DNA of 64,000 nt from positions 10,722-74,721 of the forward strand of contig JBPOHE010000033.1 of NCBI GenBank assembly GCA_052035915.1. Direction: 5' to 3'. A model generated the notes under the pieces. That model did not search any database, had not been told where the DNA came from, and saw only the letters and a program-made list of their open reading frames with translations. Within the stretch, counting starts at the first letter, position 1. Each line of letters begins with the position of its first letter. Below, piece by piece: positions 1-9,319 of the stretch. The DNA comes from JBPOHE01 sp052035915 (GTDB lineage Bacteria; Pseudomonadota; Gammaproteobacteria; Chromatiales; Chromatiaceae). Position numbers and translations under genes: made by a program.

Positions 1-1112
1 CCTTTCTCTATCTTGAACACGAGGGCCATTGGGTCACCGGCATGAACAACCAGGTCATCTGGGGGTTGCCACATGTCTTCGCCATTTTTCTCATCGTGGC
101 CGCCTCCGGGGCCTTGAATGTGGCTTCCATCGGCTCGGTGTTCGGCGGTCCACTCTACAAGCCTCTTGGCCGTTATTCGGGGTTGTTGGCCATCTCCCTG
201 CTGATCGGCGGTCTGTTGGTACTGGTGCTCGATCTGGGGCGTCCGGAGCGGCTGATCGTCGCCATGACCACCTATAACTTCAAGTCGATCTTTGCCTGGA
301 ACATCTTTTTGTATACTGGCTTTATCGTCATTACCCTGGTCTATCTCTGGGCCATGATGGAACGCCAGGCCAAGACGCTCACCCGGCCCATCGGCTTTGT
401 CGCCTTCTTTTGGCGGTTGTTGCTGACGACAGGTACCGGTTCCATCTTCGGTTTTATCGTTGCCCGGGATGCCTACAATTCAGCCGTTCTAGCGCCCATG
501 TTCATCATCATGTCCTTCAGCTATGGACTGGCCTTTTTTATCATCACCCTGATGTCCGCCTATCTCTGGGGGGACCGTAAGCTTGGTGATCTGCGGCTGG
601 CCAAACTGAAAAATCTGCTGGGTGTCTTTGTCGGCGCTGTATTGTTCTTCAATCTGGTCTATCACCTGACCAATCTTTATATCGCCCAGCAACATGGTAT
701 CGAGCGTTTCATTCTCCTGGATGGTGGTCCCTATACGGCTATGTTCTGGTTGGGGCAGATCCTGATCGGCAGCATTTTCCCCCTGGTGTTGATCTACGCC
801 CCCAAATATCAGCAATCCCGTTACGCGATAGCCACCGCTTCCATGTTGATCCTGGTGGGCGGCTTCTGCCAGATCTATGTTCTCCTCATCGGCGGTCAGG
901 CCTATCCCCTCAGCCTCTTCCCCGGATATGAAGTGCTACAGAGTAGTTTCTATGACGGTGTGGTCGCCGCTTATAGCCCAAGTTTCTGGGAGGCCATGCT
1001 TGGTGTAGGTGGAATTGCCGTCGCTCTGGCATTGGTGTCTATCGGCGCCCGTATGCTGAAAGTCTTTCCGGAAAGTCTGGAAGACCCGGATAGCCTCGGG
1101 CCGGCGCACTGA
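1..1112 (+). CDS. dsrP: DsrP, NrfD-like quinone-interacting membrane subunit (5' end outside window)
   Basis: DsrP is the integral membrane subunit of the DsrMKJOP electron-transport complex, which exchanges electrons between the quinone pool and sulfur metabolism linked to reverse dissimilatory sulfite reductase. The frame is open from the first base and reads into the ATG at 42, so the gene begins upstream and residues EHEGHWVTG precede that methionine. Repeated hydrophobic segments run through the visible part, as expected for a multi-pass NrfD/PsrC-type protein, and the C-terminus is hydrophilic. It is followed by dsrN, dsrR and dsrS on the same strand, the order known from Allochromatium vinosum. 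Family assignment rests on recognising the sequence and the neighbours. Confidence 0.93.
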   Translation, partial: FLYLEHEGHWVTGMNNQVIWGLPHVFAIFLIVAASGALNVASIGSVFGGPLYKPLGRYSGLLAISLLIGGLLVLVLDLGRPERLIVAMTTYNFKSIFAWNIFLYTGFIVITLVYLWAMMERQAKTLTRPIGFVAFFWRLLLTTGTGSIFGFIVARDAYNSAVLAPMFIIMSFSYGLAFFIITLMSAYLWGDRKLGDLRLAKLKNLLGVFVGAVLFFNLVYHLTNLYIAQQHGIERFILLDGGPYTAMFWLGQILIGSIFPLVLIYAPKYQQSRYAIATASMLILVGGFCQIYVLLIGGQAYPLSLFPGYEVLQSSFYDGVVAAYSPSFWEAMLGVGGIAVALALVSIGARMLKVFPESLEDPDSLGPAH

Positions 1113-1128
1113 TTTTTTGTCAAGATTC

Positions 1129-1158
1129 GAGGTCCATCAGGAACTCCTGATGGACCTC
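1129..1158 (+). terminator. Strong hairpin between dsrP and dsrN
   Basis: A perfect 13-bp inverted repeat (GAGGTCCATCAGG and its complement) encloses a 4-base loop in the 73-bp dsrP-dsrN gap. No T-run follows it on the + strand, so it is a poor intrinsic terminator. It may instead be an mRNA processing or stabilising structure that sets different levels for dsrP and dsrN. Confidence 0.45.
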
Positions 1159-1185
1159 TTCGCTATTTCCCGCTGACTCCCCATT

Positions 1186-2559
1186 ATGGCCCACCTCTAT
1201 ATCTCGGCGGCCCATCGCTCTTCTGGGAAGACCACCCTGAGCATTGGGCTCTGCGCCGCCCTACAAGAGCGGGGGCTCCAAGTCAGACCCTTCAAGAAAG
1301 GACCGGATTATATCGATCCTTTGTGGCTGTCCGCCGCGGCCGGCTATCCCTGTCTGAATCTCGATTTTCATACCATGGGCCGTGACGAGATCCTCGACGG
1401 CTTCGGTCGTGCCCTGGGATCGGGAGATATCGGGCTGATCGAGGGCAACAAGGGGCTCTATGACGGCATGGATCTCGAAGGTACGGACAGCAACGCGGCC
1501 ATGGCCAAGTTGCTGGCCGCCCCGGTGGTACTGATCCTAGATACCCGGGGTATGACCAGGGGTGTGGCCCCTTTGCTCCAGGGTTACCAGAGGTTCGACA
1601 CCGAGGTCGCTATTGTCGGCGTCATTCTCAACAAGGTCGGTGGGGCACGTCATGAGGCGAAATTGCGACGGGTCATCGAGCATTACACCGATCTGCCGGT
1701 GTTGGGGGTTGTGCACCAGTCTCCGGAATTAGAGATCAGCGAGCGTCACCTCGGGCTGATCCCCAGTACCGAGGAACGCGCCGCCACCGCCATCATCCAA
1801 CGTCTGACCAGGGCCGTCAGGAACCAAGTCGATATAGACCGGCTACTGACCTTGGCGGCGTCCGCCCCCAAGCCGAAGGAAAGCCGTGGATTGGAAGACC
1901 CTCCCCATCCCGCGGATGTGCGCATCGGTTACCCCAGAGATCGGGCCTTTGCCTTTTACTATCCGGGTGACTTGGCCGCCCTGGAGGCGGCTGGGGCCGA
2001 GCTGGTGCCTTTCGATACCCTGATCGACAGCGGCCTTCCCGAGGTGGATGGCCTTTTCATCGGTGGAGGATTTCCCGAGATGGTCATGGAAGAGCTCAAC
2101 GCCAACCTGTCCATGCGTCAGGCGGTCAGGGCCTTCATCGAAGAGAACGGACCCGTGTACGCCGAATGCGGCGGACTCATGTATCTGGCGCGAAGCATCG
2201 CCTTCCGGGGCAGGAGCTGTGAAATGGTGGGGGTCATCCCGGGGGAGGTGGTCATGCATGCCCAACCCCCCGGGCGTGGCTATGTGCGATTGCGCGAGAC
2301 CCCAGAGCATCCCTGGCCGGATGGTTCGGTCTCTTCGCCAGCCGAGATCAATGGCCATGAATTCCACTATTCCAGCCTGGAGGCGCTGGACGGGGAACCC
2401 AGGTATGCCTATGAGGTCGTCCGTGGAACCGGTATCGATGGCGGCCATGATGGTTATATCTATCGCAACCTGCTGGCCTGTTACTCCCATCAGCGCAATA
2501 CCGGGAGCAACGCCTGGGCGAAACGTTTTGTCGAGCATGTCAGGCGGTGCCGGCGCTGA
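1186..2559 (+). CDS. dsrN: DsrN, sirohaem amidase of the CobB/CbiA glutamine amidotransferase family
   Basis: DsrN resembles cobyrinate a,c-diamide synthase and is thought to amidate sirohaem to the sirohaem amide used by DsrAB. The 457-residue protein opens with a P-loop (SSGKTT, about residues 12-17) followed by RPFKKGPDYIDP, typical of the CobB/CbiA synthetase domain. The C-terminal half is a class I glutamine amidotransferase with the nucleophile in YAECGG (Cys328) and a downstream GHEFHYS histidine motif. It lies 73 bp after dsrP and 74 bp before dsrR. A free-standing cobB/cbiA is the alternative, but the dsr neighbours decide the call. Confidence 0.93.
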   Translation: MAHLYISAAHRSSGKTTLSIGLCAALQERGLQVRPFKKGPDYIDPLWLSAAAGYPCLNLDFHTMGRDEILDGFGRALGSGDIGLIEGNKGLYDGMDLEGTDSNAAMAKLLAAPVVLILDTRGMTRGVAPLLQGYQRFDTEVAIVGVILNKVGGARHEAKLRRVIEHYTDLPVLGVVHQSPELEISERHLGLIPSTEERAATAIIQRLTRAVRNQVDIDRLLTLAASAPKPKESRGLEDPPHPADVRIGYPRDRAFAFYYPGDLAALEAAGAELVPFDTLIDSGLPEVDGLFIGGGFPEMVMEELNANLSMRQAVRAFIEENGPVYAECGGLMYLARSIAFRGRSCEMVGVIPGEVVMHAQPPGRGYVRLRETPEHPWPDGSVSSPAEINGHEFHYSSLEALDGEPRYAYEVVRGTGIDGGHDGYIYRNLLACYSHQRNTGSNAWAKRFVEHVRRCRR

Positions 2560-2633
2560 GAGGGTCCACTTCCGGGTTATCACCCGAGTCATCCAAGACT
2601 AGGTACAGACAGAGCAACCCAAAAGGAGCCGTC

Positions 2634-2948
2634 ATGTTCAAACTCACAACCGCGGCCGCTGAGCAGGTCCGCGCCGCCGCTCATCAGAGCGGTCTCGATG
2701 GCTTGGCGCTACGGCTGGCCGCTTCCCGTGCTGCCGATGGGTCCATCAGCTATCGGATGGGATTCGATGAGGTCAAGGAGGATGACATCCTGCTTACCAC
2801 GGAAGGGGTGCGTGTCATTATGGAACCGGAGTCCGTGCCCCTGCTCGACGAGGCGGTCATGGACTTCGTCGAGCTCGAACCGGGCCGTTTCCAGTTCATC
2901 TTTCTCAATCCCCGGGACTCCAATTACGTCCCCCCACAGCAGGAATGA
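2634..2948 (+). CDS. dsrR: DsrR, IscA-like protein lacking the cluster-binding cysteines
   Basis: A 104-residue A-type (IscA/SufA fold) protein. DsrR is known from purple sulfur bacteria, where it supports expression of the dsr genes rather than carrying Fe-S clusters. The ATG at 2634 follows AAAGGAG; an upstream in-frame extension has no family support. The protein contains no cysteine at all, so the three Cys ligands of true IscA are absent, which is the hallmark of DsrR. It is 23 bp upstream of dsrS and probably co-transcribed. Confidence 0.92.
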   Translation: MFKLTTAAAEQVRAAAHQSGLDGLALRLAASRAADGSISYRMGFDEVKEDDILLTTEGVRVIMEPESVPLLDEAVMDFVELEPGRFQFIFLNPRDSNYVPPQQE

Positions 2949-2971
2949 TCCCGAGACCGAGGGACTGAGAA

Positions 2972-4108
2972 ATGGAATTGTCCCCCGAGGATAGCCTGCG
3001 GCTCAACGTGCTCCTGGCGAGTCAACCCCTGGCTATCCGCATCGATGAATCCTCCATGAGCGTCCATGGTCTGACCGAGACCGGCGAGGCCAGAATCCGA
3101 TTGAATCCGGTGGGGCGTCACGAGAGCTATCTGCGTCGGGTGCGGGAATTGTTTTCCGGCCAGGTGCTGGGGTCCCCGGGTGGTTATCCGGTCTATCTGC
3201 AACGTTGGACCAGGATGGGGCAGATGCGGGACGAGAGTTTGGCGCAATTGCTCCTGCTGGGTGAACCCGAGGCCGTGGTGGCCGCCGTATGTGCCCCGGG
3301 GTTGACCGCCGAGCTGGCGCGTCGGGCCTGGTGGGCGATGCCGGATGCCCATAATGCCCGCCGCATGCTGGCCAATCCTCGGGTCGCCGAAGATCTCTTG
3401 GGCCGGGAATTGGCCGCCTTTCTCATCGAGTATCTGCCCTTCGAGACCGAAGCCGAGGCGATGATCGAAACCATCCGCCTGGTGTTGCAACCCGGGCTTT
3501 TGGCCGAAAAGGCCAAGCAGGATTTATGGAATAAGGCCAGACATAAGAATATATTTTATGTCGGTTTTCTTTCCTCCATCCCTGACGCCCTACCACTGAC
3601 TCGACCGGCCCGTGCCGACATGGTCGCTCTCCAAAGCCAACTGGAGCCGCTCGCCCAGTGCGGCAATCCCATCGCCGCACTCTTGGAAAAACTCCTGTCG
3701 GCCTCCGGTCAGACCTATCTGGAGACCCTGATCCGTGTTCTCGCCACGCCGTCCACCCAGGAGATGGTTACCACGACCCTTGAGCTGATCGGAACCCATT
3801 TTCGCTCCCTGCGTCCGGAGGGAGATCCGGGATTGAGCCTGAGCGAACTCCAGGGCGAGGCGGCGGATTTCGCCCTCCACTCGCCTCTCCCCCAGGTAGA
3901 GGAGATCCGTACCCTGGCCGAGGGGAGCATGCTGGCGGAACTCCAGGCTTTGCGGCTTCTCTCCGGCCTGGGCTATGGAGTGATACGCCCAGTCCTCAAG
4001 GAGAGCACCGCCACGGGGAGTCTCATGAGACGCAAACTGGAACCCGTGTTGACCCCCATCATCCAGCAATTGGAAATCCTGCGCGGTCCCCAGGCTCGGA
4101 GCGGCTGA
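2972..4108 (+). CDS. dsrS: DsrS, conserved cytoplasmic protein of the dsr operon
   Basis: A 378-residue soluble protein with no signal peptide or membrane segment. It is the last gene of the dsr cluster in sulfur-oxidising gammaproteobacteria, where DsrS is reported to affect dsr gene expression after transcription; its biochemistry is unknown. The sequence looks largely helical and leucine-rich and shows no catalytic motif I recognise. The call comes from position directly after dsrR and from size. A dyad-pair repeat element lies in the gap downstream, before pepN. Confidence 0.85.
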   Translation: MELSPEDSLRLNVLLASQPLAIRIDESSMSVHGLTETGEARIRLNPVGRHESYLRRVRELFSGQVLGSPGGYPVYLQRWTRMGQMRDESLAQLLLLGEPEAVVAAVCAPGLTAELARRAWWAMPDAHNARRMLANPRVAEDLLGRELAAFLIEYLPFETEAEAMIETIRLVLQPGLLAEKAKQDLWNKARHKNIFYVGFLSSIPDALPLTRPARADMVALQSQLEPLAQCGNPIAALLEKLLSASGQTYLETLIRVLATPSTQEMVTTTLELIGTHFRSLRPEGDPGLSLSELQGEAADFALHSPLPQVEEIRTLAEGSMLAELQALRLLSGLGYGVIRPVLKESTATGSLMRRKLEPVLTPIIQQLEILRGPQARSG

Positions 4109-4168
4109 GAAAGTGTTGGGAAAGTCTCTCACGGCGAGGGCCTGGCTCCCGGTTTCGAGCTTGCAGGC

Positions 4169-4287
4169 CCCGGGCATCGATCCGAAAGGCCCAATTTGTG
4201 TTCTTATTTCAAGAACAAATAAAGAAAAAAAGAACAGATTGTTCTCTTAATAAGAACAATATGGGCCAAAATAGACCTTGGCCCGGA
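4169..4287 (+). repeat. Dyad-pair repeat element, copy 1
   Basis: GC-rich ends (CCGGGCAT on the left, GCCCGG on the right) flank an AT-rich core with two GTTCT-N7-AGAAC dyads at 4200-4216 and 4241-4257, centres 41 bp apart. It lies between dsrS and pepN. This is the most diverged pair of end arms of the eight copies. The arm that resembles ACGGAAAACGGCC is on the left. Confidence 0.85.
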
Positions 4288-4429
4288 GGCCGTTTGGAAC
4301 GGCTGGAACCACGCCTGTCGCGGCCCATCGGCTCGGTGGTGGCCGCGGCACCCCGGCCTCTCGGACGACTTGCCCTGGGATGGTTCCGACCCAATCTCCG
4401 AGTTGTCGCATCCCAATCCAGGAATACCT

Positions 4430-7078
4430 ATGTCGAGCCACGAGCCAACAACCATCCGTCTGCAGGACTATCACCCACCCGCTTTTCTTATCGATCAGGT
4501 GGAATTGTCGTTCGAGCTGGACGAGTCCCAGACCCTGGTGCGCTCCCGTCTAGCGGTGCGGCGGAATCCATCCGCCCTGGAAGGCACGGCGGACCTGCAT
4601 CTCAATGGGGAGGATCTCGAACTTCTGGAGCTTCGCCTCGATGGCCGGGAATTAGCGCCCACGGCCTTCAGCTTGGAGTCGGACGGACTCGGCCTGTTCG
4701 ATGTGCCCGAGGCGTTCAGTCTGGAGACCCTGGTGCGCATCCATCCGGAACAGAACACCAGGCTGGAGGGACTCTATCGCTCGGGGGCCATGTTCTGCAC
4801 CCAGTGCGAGGCCGAGGGCTTCCGTCGCATCACCTATTTCCTCGATCGTCCCGATGTGATGGCGCGCTTTCGCACCCGGGTTGTCGCCGGGTCTGGGTAT
4901 CCGGTGTTGTTGTCGAACGGCAATCCGCTGGGGGAGGGGATGTTGGCGGACGGTCGATTCTACGCCGAATGGGAGGACCCTTTCCCCAAGCCCTGTTATC
5001 TCTTCGCCCTGGTGGCGGGAGATCTGCGCTGGATCGAGGATAGGTTCCTTACCTGCTCGGGACGAGCGGTGCGACTGCGGATCTTTGTCGAACCGGAGAA
5101 TATCGACCGTTGCGATCACGCCATGGCCTCGCTGAAAAAAGCCATGGCCTGGGATGAGAAGCAGTTTGGTCGAGAATATGACCTCGATGTCTACAACATC
5201 GTCGCGGTCAATGACTTCAACCTGGGGGCGATGGAGAACAAGGGACTGAATGTCTTCAATGCCAAGTACGTGCTGGCGCTGCCGGAAACGGCCACCGATA
5301 AGGATTATCTCGACATCGAAGGGGTAATCGCCCATGAGTATTTCCACAACTGGACGGGGAACCGCATCACCTGCCGCGACTGGTTCCAGCTCAGCCTCAA
5401 GGAAGGGTTGACGGTGTTTCGGGATCAGGAATTCTCCGCCGATGTCGGGGTGCGCAACGTCAAACGCATCGCCGACGTGCGTCTGTTGCGCGCCCACCAA
5501 TTCACCGAGGACGCCGGACCCATGGCCCATCCGGTGCGGCCCAGCTCCTATATCGAGATCAACAACTTCTACACCATGACGGTCTACCAGAAAGGCGCCG
5601 AGGTGGTGCGGATGCAGGCCAATCTGCTGGGGCCGGAGATGTTTCGCCAGGCCATGGACCTCTACTTCGCCCGCCATGACGGTCAGGCGGTGACCACCGA
5701 GGAGTTCGTGCGCTGCATGGAGGATGCCGGCCAGCGCGATTTGGGACAGTTTCGCCGCTGGTACGATCTGGCCGGGACCCCGGAGCTGAGTATCCGCGGC
5801 GAGCACGACCCGGGTAGCGGACGTTTCAGTCTGTACGTCCACCAACAGTGCCCGGACACGCCCGGACAAGTGGACAAACCGCCGTTTCACCTCCCGCTGG
5901 CCCTGGGGCTGCTGGACCCGGACGGCGCCGATCTGCCGCTTCCTTTGCTGGGCGAATCTGAGCCCGGTCCCAGCACCCGCGTCCTGGAGCTGCGTGAGAA
6001 GGAGCAGGTCTTTGTGTTCGAAGGGATAGTCCAGCCGCCGCGGATGTCCCTGTTGCGGGGCTTCTCGGCGCCGGTCAAGTTGCGGGTAGAAGAGAACGAC
6101 GAGGATCTGATGTTCCTCATGGCCCGGGATAGTGACGACTTCTGTCGCTGGGACGCCGCCCAACGATTGGCCGGGAAGCTGGTGCGACAACTGGTGGTGG
6201 CGCGCCAAGCCGATCAGCCGATGTCGATCCCCGCTGGTTTCATCGACGCATTCCGCACGGCCCTGCTCGATCCCAGGGCGGACCAAGCCCTTCTGGCCGA
6301 GGTTTTGACCCTGCCGTCCGAACTCGATCTGGGTGAACAGATGGAGGTCATCGACATGGAGGCCATCCATTGGGCCAGGGAAGGGTTGAAATCCATGCTG
6401 GCCAAGGAATTGCGGGAAGAACTCCAGCAGACCTATAGCCTGAACCAGGAAATCGGGCCCTATGAGATCTCTCCCGCGGCTATCGGTCGGCGGGCGCTGA
6501 AAAACCTGTGTTTGGATTATCTGCTGCAACTGGAAGAGGAAGGGAGTTATGCCCTGGCGTTGAGGCAGTTGGAGCACAGCCACAATATGACCGATACCCT
6601 GGCGGCCTTGTCCGGGCTGGCCAATTCCAACTGCGGTCAACGGGAATCGGCCTTGGAGTCCTTTGCCTCCCACTGGCGGTCTGATCCCCTGGTGATGGAC
6701 AAGTGGTTCGCACTCCAGGCCACCGCCAAGCACCCCGGGACCCTGGACCGGGTCAAGCGGCTCATGGGACATCCCTGTTTCCATCGGGCCAACCCCAACC
6801 GGGTGCGAAGTCTTATCGGCGCCTTTGTCACGGCCAATCCCTTCCACTTCCATGCCCCAGACGGGGCCGGATACGCCTTCCTCGTCGATCAGGTGTTGGC
6901 GATCGATCCAATCAACCCGCAGATCGCCGCCCGCTTGCTGCGGGGGATGAGTCGCTGGCGACGCTATGATCCCGCGCGTCAAGCCTTGATGCAGGGGTTG
7001 TTACAACGGGTGTTGGAGGCCCCGGGTCTCTCCGGGGATGTCTACGAGATCGCCACCAGAAGTCTGGAACCAGTCTGA
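4430..7078 (+). CDS. pepN: Aminopeptidase N (M1 family)
   Basis: Zinc aminopeptidase that removes N-terminal residues from peptides in the cytoplasm. The ATG at 4430 (protein start MSSHEPTT) follows AGGAATACCT and gives 882 residues, close to E. coli PepN (870). An ATG at 4370 would add 20 unconserved residues. The M1 exopeptidase motif GAMEN is at residues 266-270 and the zinc site HEYFH is at 302-306, with the third ligand Glu325 in LKEGLTVF. The long C-terminal helical domain is present. The gene stands alone between dsrS and the CHAD gene, on the same strand. Confidence 0.97.
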   Translation: MSSHEPTTIRLQDYHPPAFLIDQVELSFELDESQTLVRSRLAVRRNPSALEGTADLHLNGEDLELLELRLDGRELAPTAFSLESDGLGLFDVPEAFSLETLVRIHPEQNTRLEGLYRSGAMFCTQCEAEGFRRITYFLDRPDVMARFRTRVVAGSGYPVLLSNGNPLGEGMLADGRFYAEWEDPFPKPCYLFALVAGDLRWIEDRFLTCSGRAVRLRIFVEPENIDRCDHAMASLKKAMAWDEKQFGREYDLDVYNIVAVNDFNLGAMENKGLNVFNAKYVLALPETATDKDYLDIEGVIAHEYFHNWTGNRITCRDWFQLSLKEGLTVFRDQEFSADVGVRNVKRIADVRLLRAHQFTEDAGPMAHPVRPSSYIEINNFYTMTVYQKGAEVVRMQANLLGPEMFRQAMDLYFARHDGQAVTTEEFVRCMEDAGQRDLGQFRRWYDLAGTPELSIRGEHDPGSGRFSLYVHQQCPDTPGQVDKPPFHLPLALGLLDPDGADLPLPLLGESEPGPSTRVLELREKEQVFVFEGIVQPPRMSLLRGFSAPVKLRVEENDEDLMFLMARDSDDFCRWDAAQRLAGKLVRQLVVARQADQPMSIPAGFIDAFRTALLDPRADQALLAEVLTLPSELDLGEQMEVIDMEAIHWAREGLKSMLAKELREELQQTYSLNQEIGPYEISPAAIGRRALKNLCLDYLLQLEEEGSYALALRQLEHSHNMTDTLAALSGLANSNCGQRESALESFASHWRSDPLVMDKWFALQATAKHPGTLDRVKRLMGHPCFHRANPNRVRSLIGAFVTANPFHFHAPDGAGYAFLVDQVLAIDPINPQIAARLLRGMSRWRRYDPARQALMQGLLQRVLEAPGLSGDVYEIATRSLEPV

Positions 7079-7140
7079 GAACCGGAAAAAAACCTGCGGC
7101 TGGCCCGCCTTGCCGTCAGCAGGAAGAAAGCTCCTGAAAA

Positions 7141-7214
7141 GAATAGGGAATTTCGGTTTCTGTCGCCGAAATGTAATCTTTTTCGGTTAGCATCAAAAAA
7201 TCCTATCCCTATTC
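7141..7214 (+). promoter_or_regulatory. Nested inverted repeats upstream of the CHAD gene
   Basis: In the 150-bp leader, GAATAGGGA (7141-7149) is mirrored by TCCCTATTC (7206-7214). Inside it, ATTTCGG (7150-7156) pairs with CCGAAAT (7166-7172). This could be a leader RNA fold or an operator. No regulator is recognisable. Confidence 0.4.
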
Positions 7215-7228
7215 AACCAAGGTGGAAT

Positions 7229-8818
7229 ATGAATACGGCACAGAGGTACTTCGGTTTATCCCCTGAACCAGGGCTGGATACCATCAAGATCAGGCTGGTC
7301 GAGGCCATCGGTGGGCCGATGGAAAGGGCGCAAGTGGAGACCCGGATCTACTACGACAGTTTCGACTGGCGGCTGTTTCGTGCCGGTCTGCGGCTGCTGA
7401 CCCGGCTCCCGGAATCTGGTGCCCCGCAACTCATACTGGCCAATGCCGAGGGGGAATACCTGCTCGATAGCGGCATCTCGGCCCAGTTACGTTTTGTGGA
7501 GGATCTCGATCCCCAGATGCGGGAGATCCTGGGGGGCATCCTGGAGTCACGGATCCTGCTGCCTCAGGTGCAGGTGCGGGTCCGTAGCGAGACCTTCCCC
7601 GTGCGCGACAGCGATGACCAGGTAGTCGCCCGGGTGGGCTTCGAGAAGGGGATGGCCGTGGATCCGGGAAGCGGACGTACCGTCGGCCTGCCTGGAGCGA
7701 TCTGCATTACGCCCACCCCTGGCTACACGCGGGCCGCTCGTCGGCTCAGTCGCCGCCTGCGCAAGTACAATGGCTGTCACGCCCAGAGATGCGATTGGTT
7801 GACCAAAGGCTTGTCCGCGCTGGGGCGACGTCCGGCAGATTATTCGGATCAGGCCACTTACAGCTTTGCCGCCAAGACCTCGGCCGGCCAGGCTGCGCGG
7901 GAGATCCATCTGCGCCTGTTCGAGATCCTGGAGGCCAACCTGATCGGCACCCGGATGGAACTCGACTCCGAATTCCTCCACGACCTGCGCGTCAGCCTGC
8001 GGCGCATCCGGTCCGCCTTGTCCCAGTTGCCCGGGGTCTTTCCACCGCCTGAGCTCAAGCGTTTCCGGGCTGGCTTCGCCCTCCTGGGCGATCTCACCGG
8101 TCCCGCCCGGGATCTGGATGTCTATCTCCAGCATCTCCCCGGCTATCGCGCCAGTCTGCCCGAATCGCAACAGGCGGATCTGGATCCCTTGTTCGAGTAT
8201 CTCCGGGCTCAGCAGCGCATCGAGCATCAGCGCCTGACCGCCCATCTGGACAGCGAGGGCTTCCGCAAGCTCTGCGCAGACTGGCATGCCTTCCTGGAGC
8301 ATCCGGAGTTGCCCCGTGCCACGGCGCCCAAGGCCTATGAGGCCATTGTCAAGCTGGCCCGGCGTCGCATCAATCGCCTCTTGGACAGGGTACTGGTCAA
8401 TGGCAGCCGCATTAAACCGAGCACCTCCGCCTCGGTGGTGCATGAACTGCGCAAGGAGTGCAAACTTCTGCGTTACCTGACCGAATTCTTCCAGCACCTC
8501 TTTCCTCAAACGGGCCTCGCTCTCTTGATCCAGACCCTCAAGCCGTTGCAGGAGACCCTGGGGGTGTTTCAGGATGGCGAGGTGCAGGCGACCACCTTGG
8601 AGACCTACAAAAAGCGGATGGCGGTGGACAGCCGGGTATCGGCGCCAACCTTGGCGGCCATGGACAGCCTCATCACCGCTTTGCGCCAAAGACAACAGGA
8701 GGCTCGGGAAGAGTTTGCCGATCGCTTTGGCCGTCTGCTCGCACTGGGTCAGGACAGGAGCTTCCGTAAGGGTCTGTTCACCGCCGGCAGGGGGCTCAAG
8801 CCGGTCGGGGTCCACTGA
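7229..8818 (+). CDS. CHAD-domain protein with CYTH-like N-terminal region
   Basis: CHAD is an all-helical domain rich in conserved histidines and arginines that binds inorganic polyphosphate and is often fused to a CYTH (triphosphate tunnel) domain. The first 160 or so residues look like a CYTH barrel (VETRIYYDSFDWRLFRAGL). From about residue 220 a CHAD domain starts, with the signature LHDLRVSLRRIRSAL and a second repeat (VVHELRKECKLLRYL) near residue 400. The CYTH part lacks a clear ExExK signature at its start, so triphosphatase activity is doubtful. ATG follows AAGGTGG. A hairpin terminator candidate lies downstream. Confidence 0.85.
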   Translation: MNTAQRYFGLSPEPGLDTIKIRLVEAIGGPMERAQVETRIYYDSFDWRLFRAGLRLLTRLPESGAPQLILANAEGEYLLDSGISAQLRFVEDLDPQMREILGGILESRILLPQVQVRVRSETFPVRDSDDQVVARVGFEKGMAVDPGSGRTVGLPGAICITPTPGYTRAARRLSRRLRKYNGCHAQRCDWLTKGLSALGRRPADYSDQATYSFAAKTSAGQAAREIHLRLFEILEANLIGTRMELDSEFLHDLRVSLRRIRSALSQLPGVFPPPELKRFRAGFALLGDLTGPARDLDVYLQHLPGYRASLPESQQADLDPLFEYLRAQQRIEHQRLTAHLDSEGFRKLCADWHAFLEHPELPRATAPKAYEAIVKLARRRINRLLDRVLVNGSRIKPSTSASVVHELRKECKLLRYLTEFFQHLFPQTGLALLIQTLKPLQETLGVFQDGEVQATTLETYKKRMAVDSRVSAPTLAAMDSLITALRQRQQEAREEFADRFGRLLALGQDRSFRKGLFTAGRGLKPVGVH

Positions 8819-8884
8819 TCCATCCCGGGTTGCCGGGTCGTCCGCGGCCCTGCCATCCCTTATCCTCTTTCTCTACGTCGGTTG

Positions 8885-8913
8885 TCGGTCGGACAGCCAT
8901 TCTGTCCGACCGA
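8885..8913 (+). terminator. Hairpin downstream of the CHAD gene
   Basis: Twelve perfect pairs (TCGGTCGGACAG and its complement) enclose a 5-base loop, 67 bp after the CHAD stop. The following bases include only short T-runs, so termination is plausible but not certain. Confidence 0.5.
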
Positions 8914-9051
8914 GTCGTGCTTTCTGGCGACGCTTAGGCTCATCCCGTTCTGAATACCTTCTGGGCGCTCGACTGATCGGGCTCGGGCGTCGAAGCCGAA
9001 TCCGCTGCCGAGAGTACAGACCCATCAGGAAGCGGCCTGGGCGCTCGGTTG

Positions 9052-9172
9052 TTCCGGGCCTGGACTGGAAACGGCGGTTTTTCGTTCTTTTATGGAGAAC
9101 AATTGATGAATAAAAAAAGGAATTGTTCTCTATGGGAGAATGAAAAACCGAGAGAAAAAGCCCATGCCCGGG
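9052..9172 (+). repeat. Dyad-pair repeat element, copy 2
   Basis: Ends TTCCGGGCC and GCCCGGGA. Dyads lie at 9084-9100 and 9125-9141, centres 41 bp apart; the second ends AGAAT instead of AGAAC. It sits between the convergent CHAD and cNMP-fold genes, with the ACGGC arm on the left as in copies 1, 3 and 8. Confidence 0.9.
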
Positions 9173-9319
9173 AGCGGTCCAGCCGCCTAGGCTAGGCACC
9201 GCATAGCATTTTCAGCATTCGCTAATCGACAAGGGGCACATCCAGAGGCAAGGTACGCGATGCCTAACTCACCTGGCGGCGAGTCCAGGAAGCGCGTATC
9301 CGCGGTGCTCGTCTCCGAT

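Noticed and set aside
4652..6982. 776-codon open frame opposite pepN
   Set aside because: It is a composition artefact of the GC-rich antisense strand; pepN motifs are intact on the other strand.
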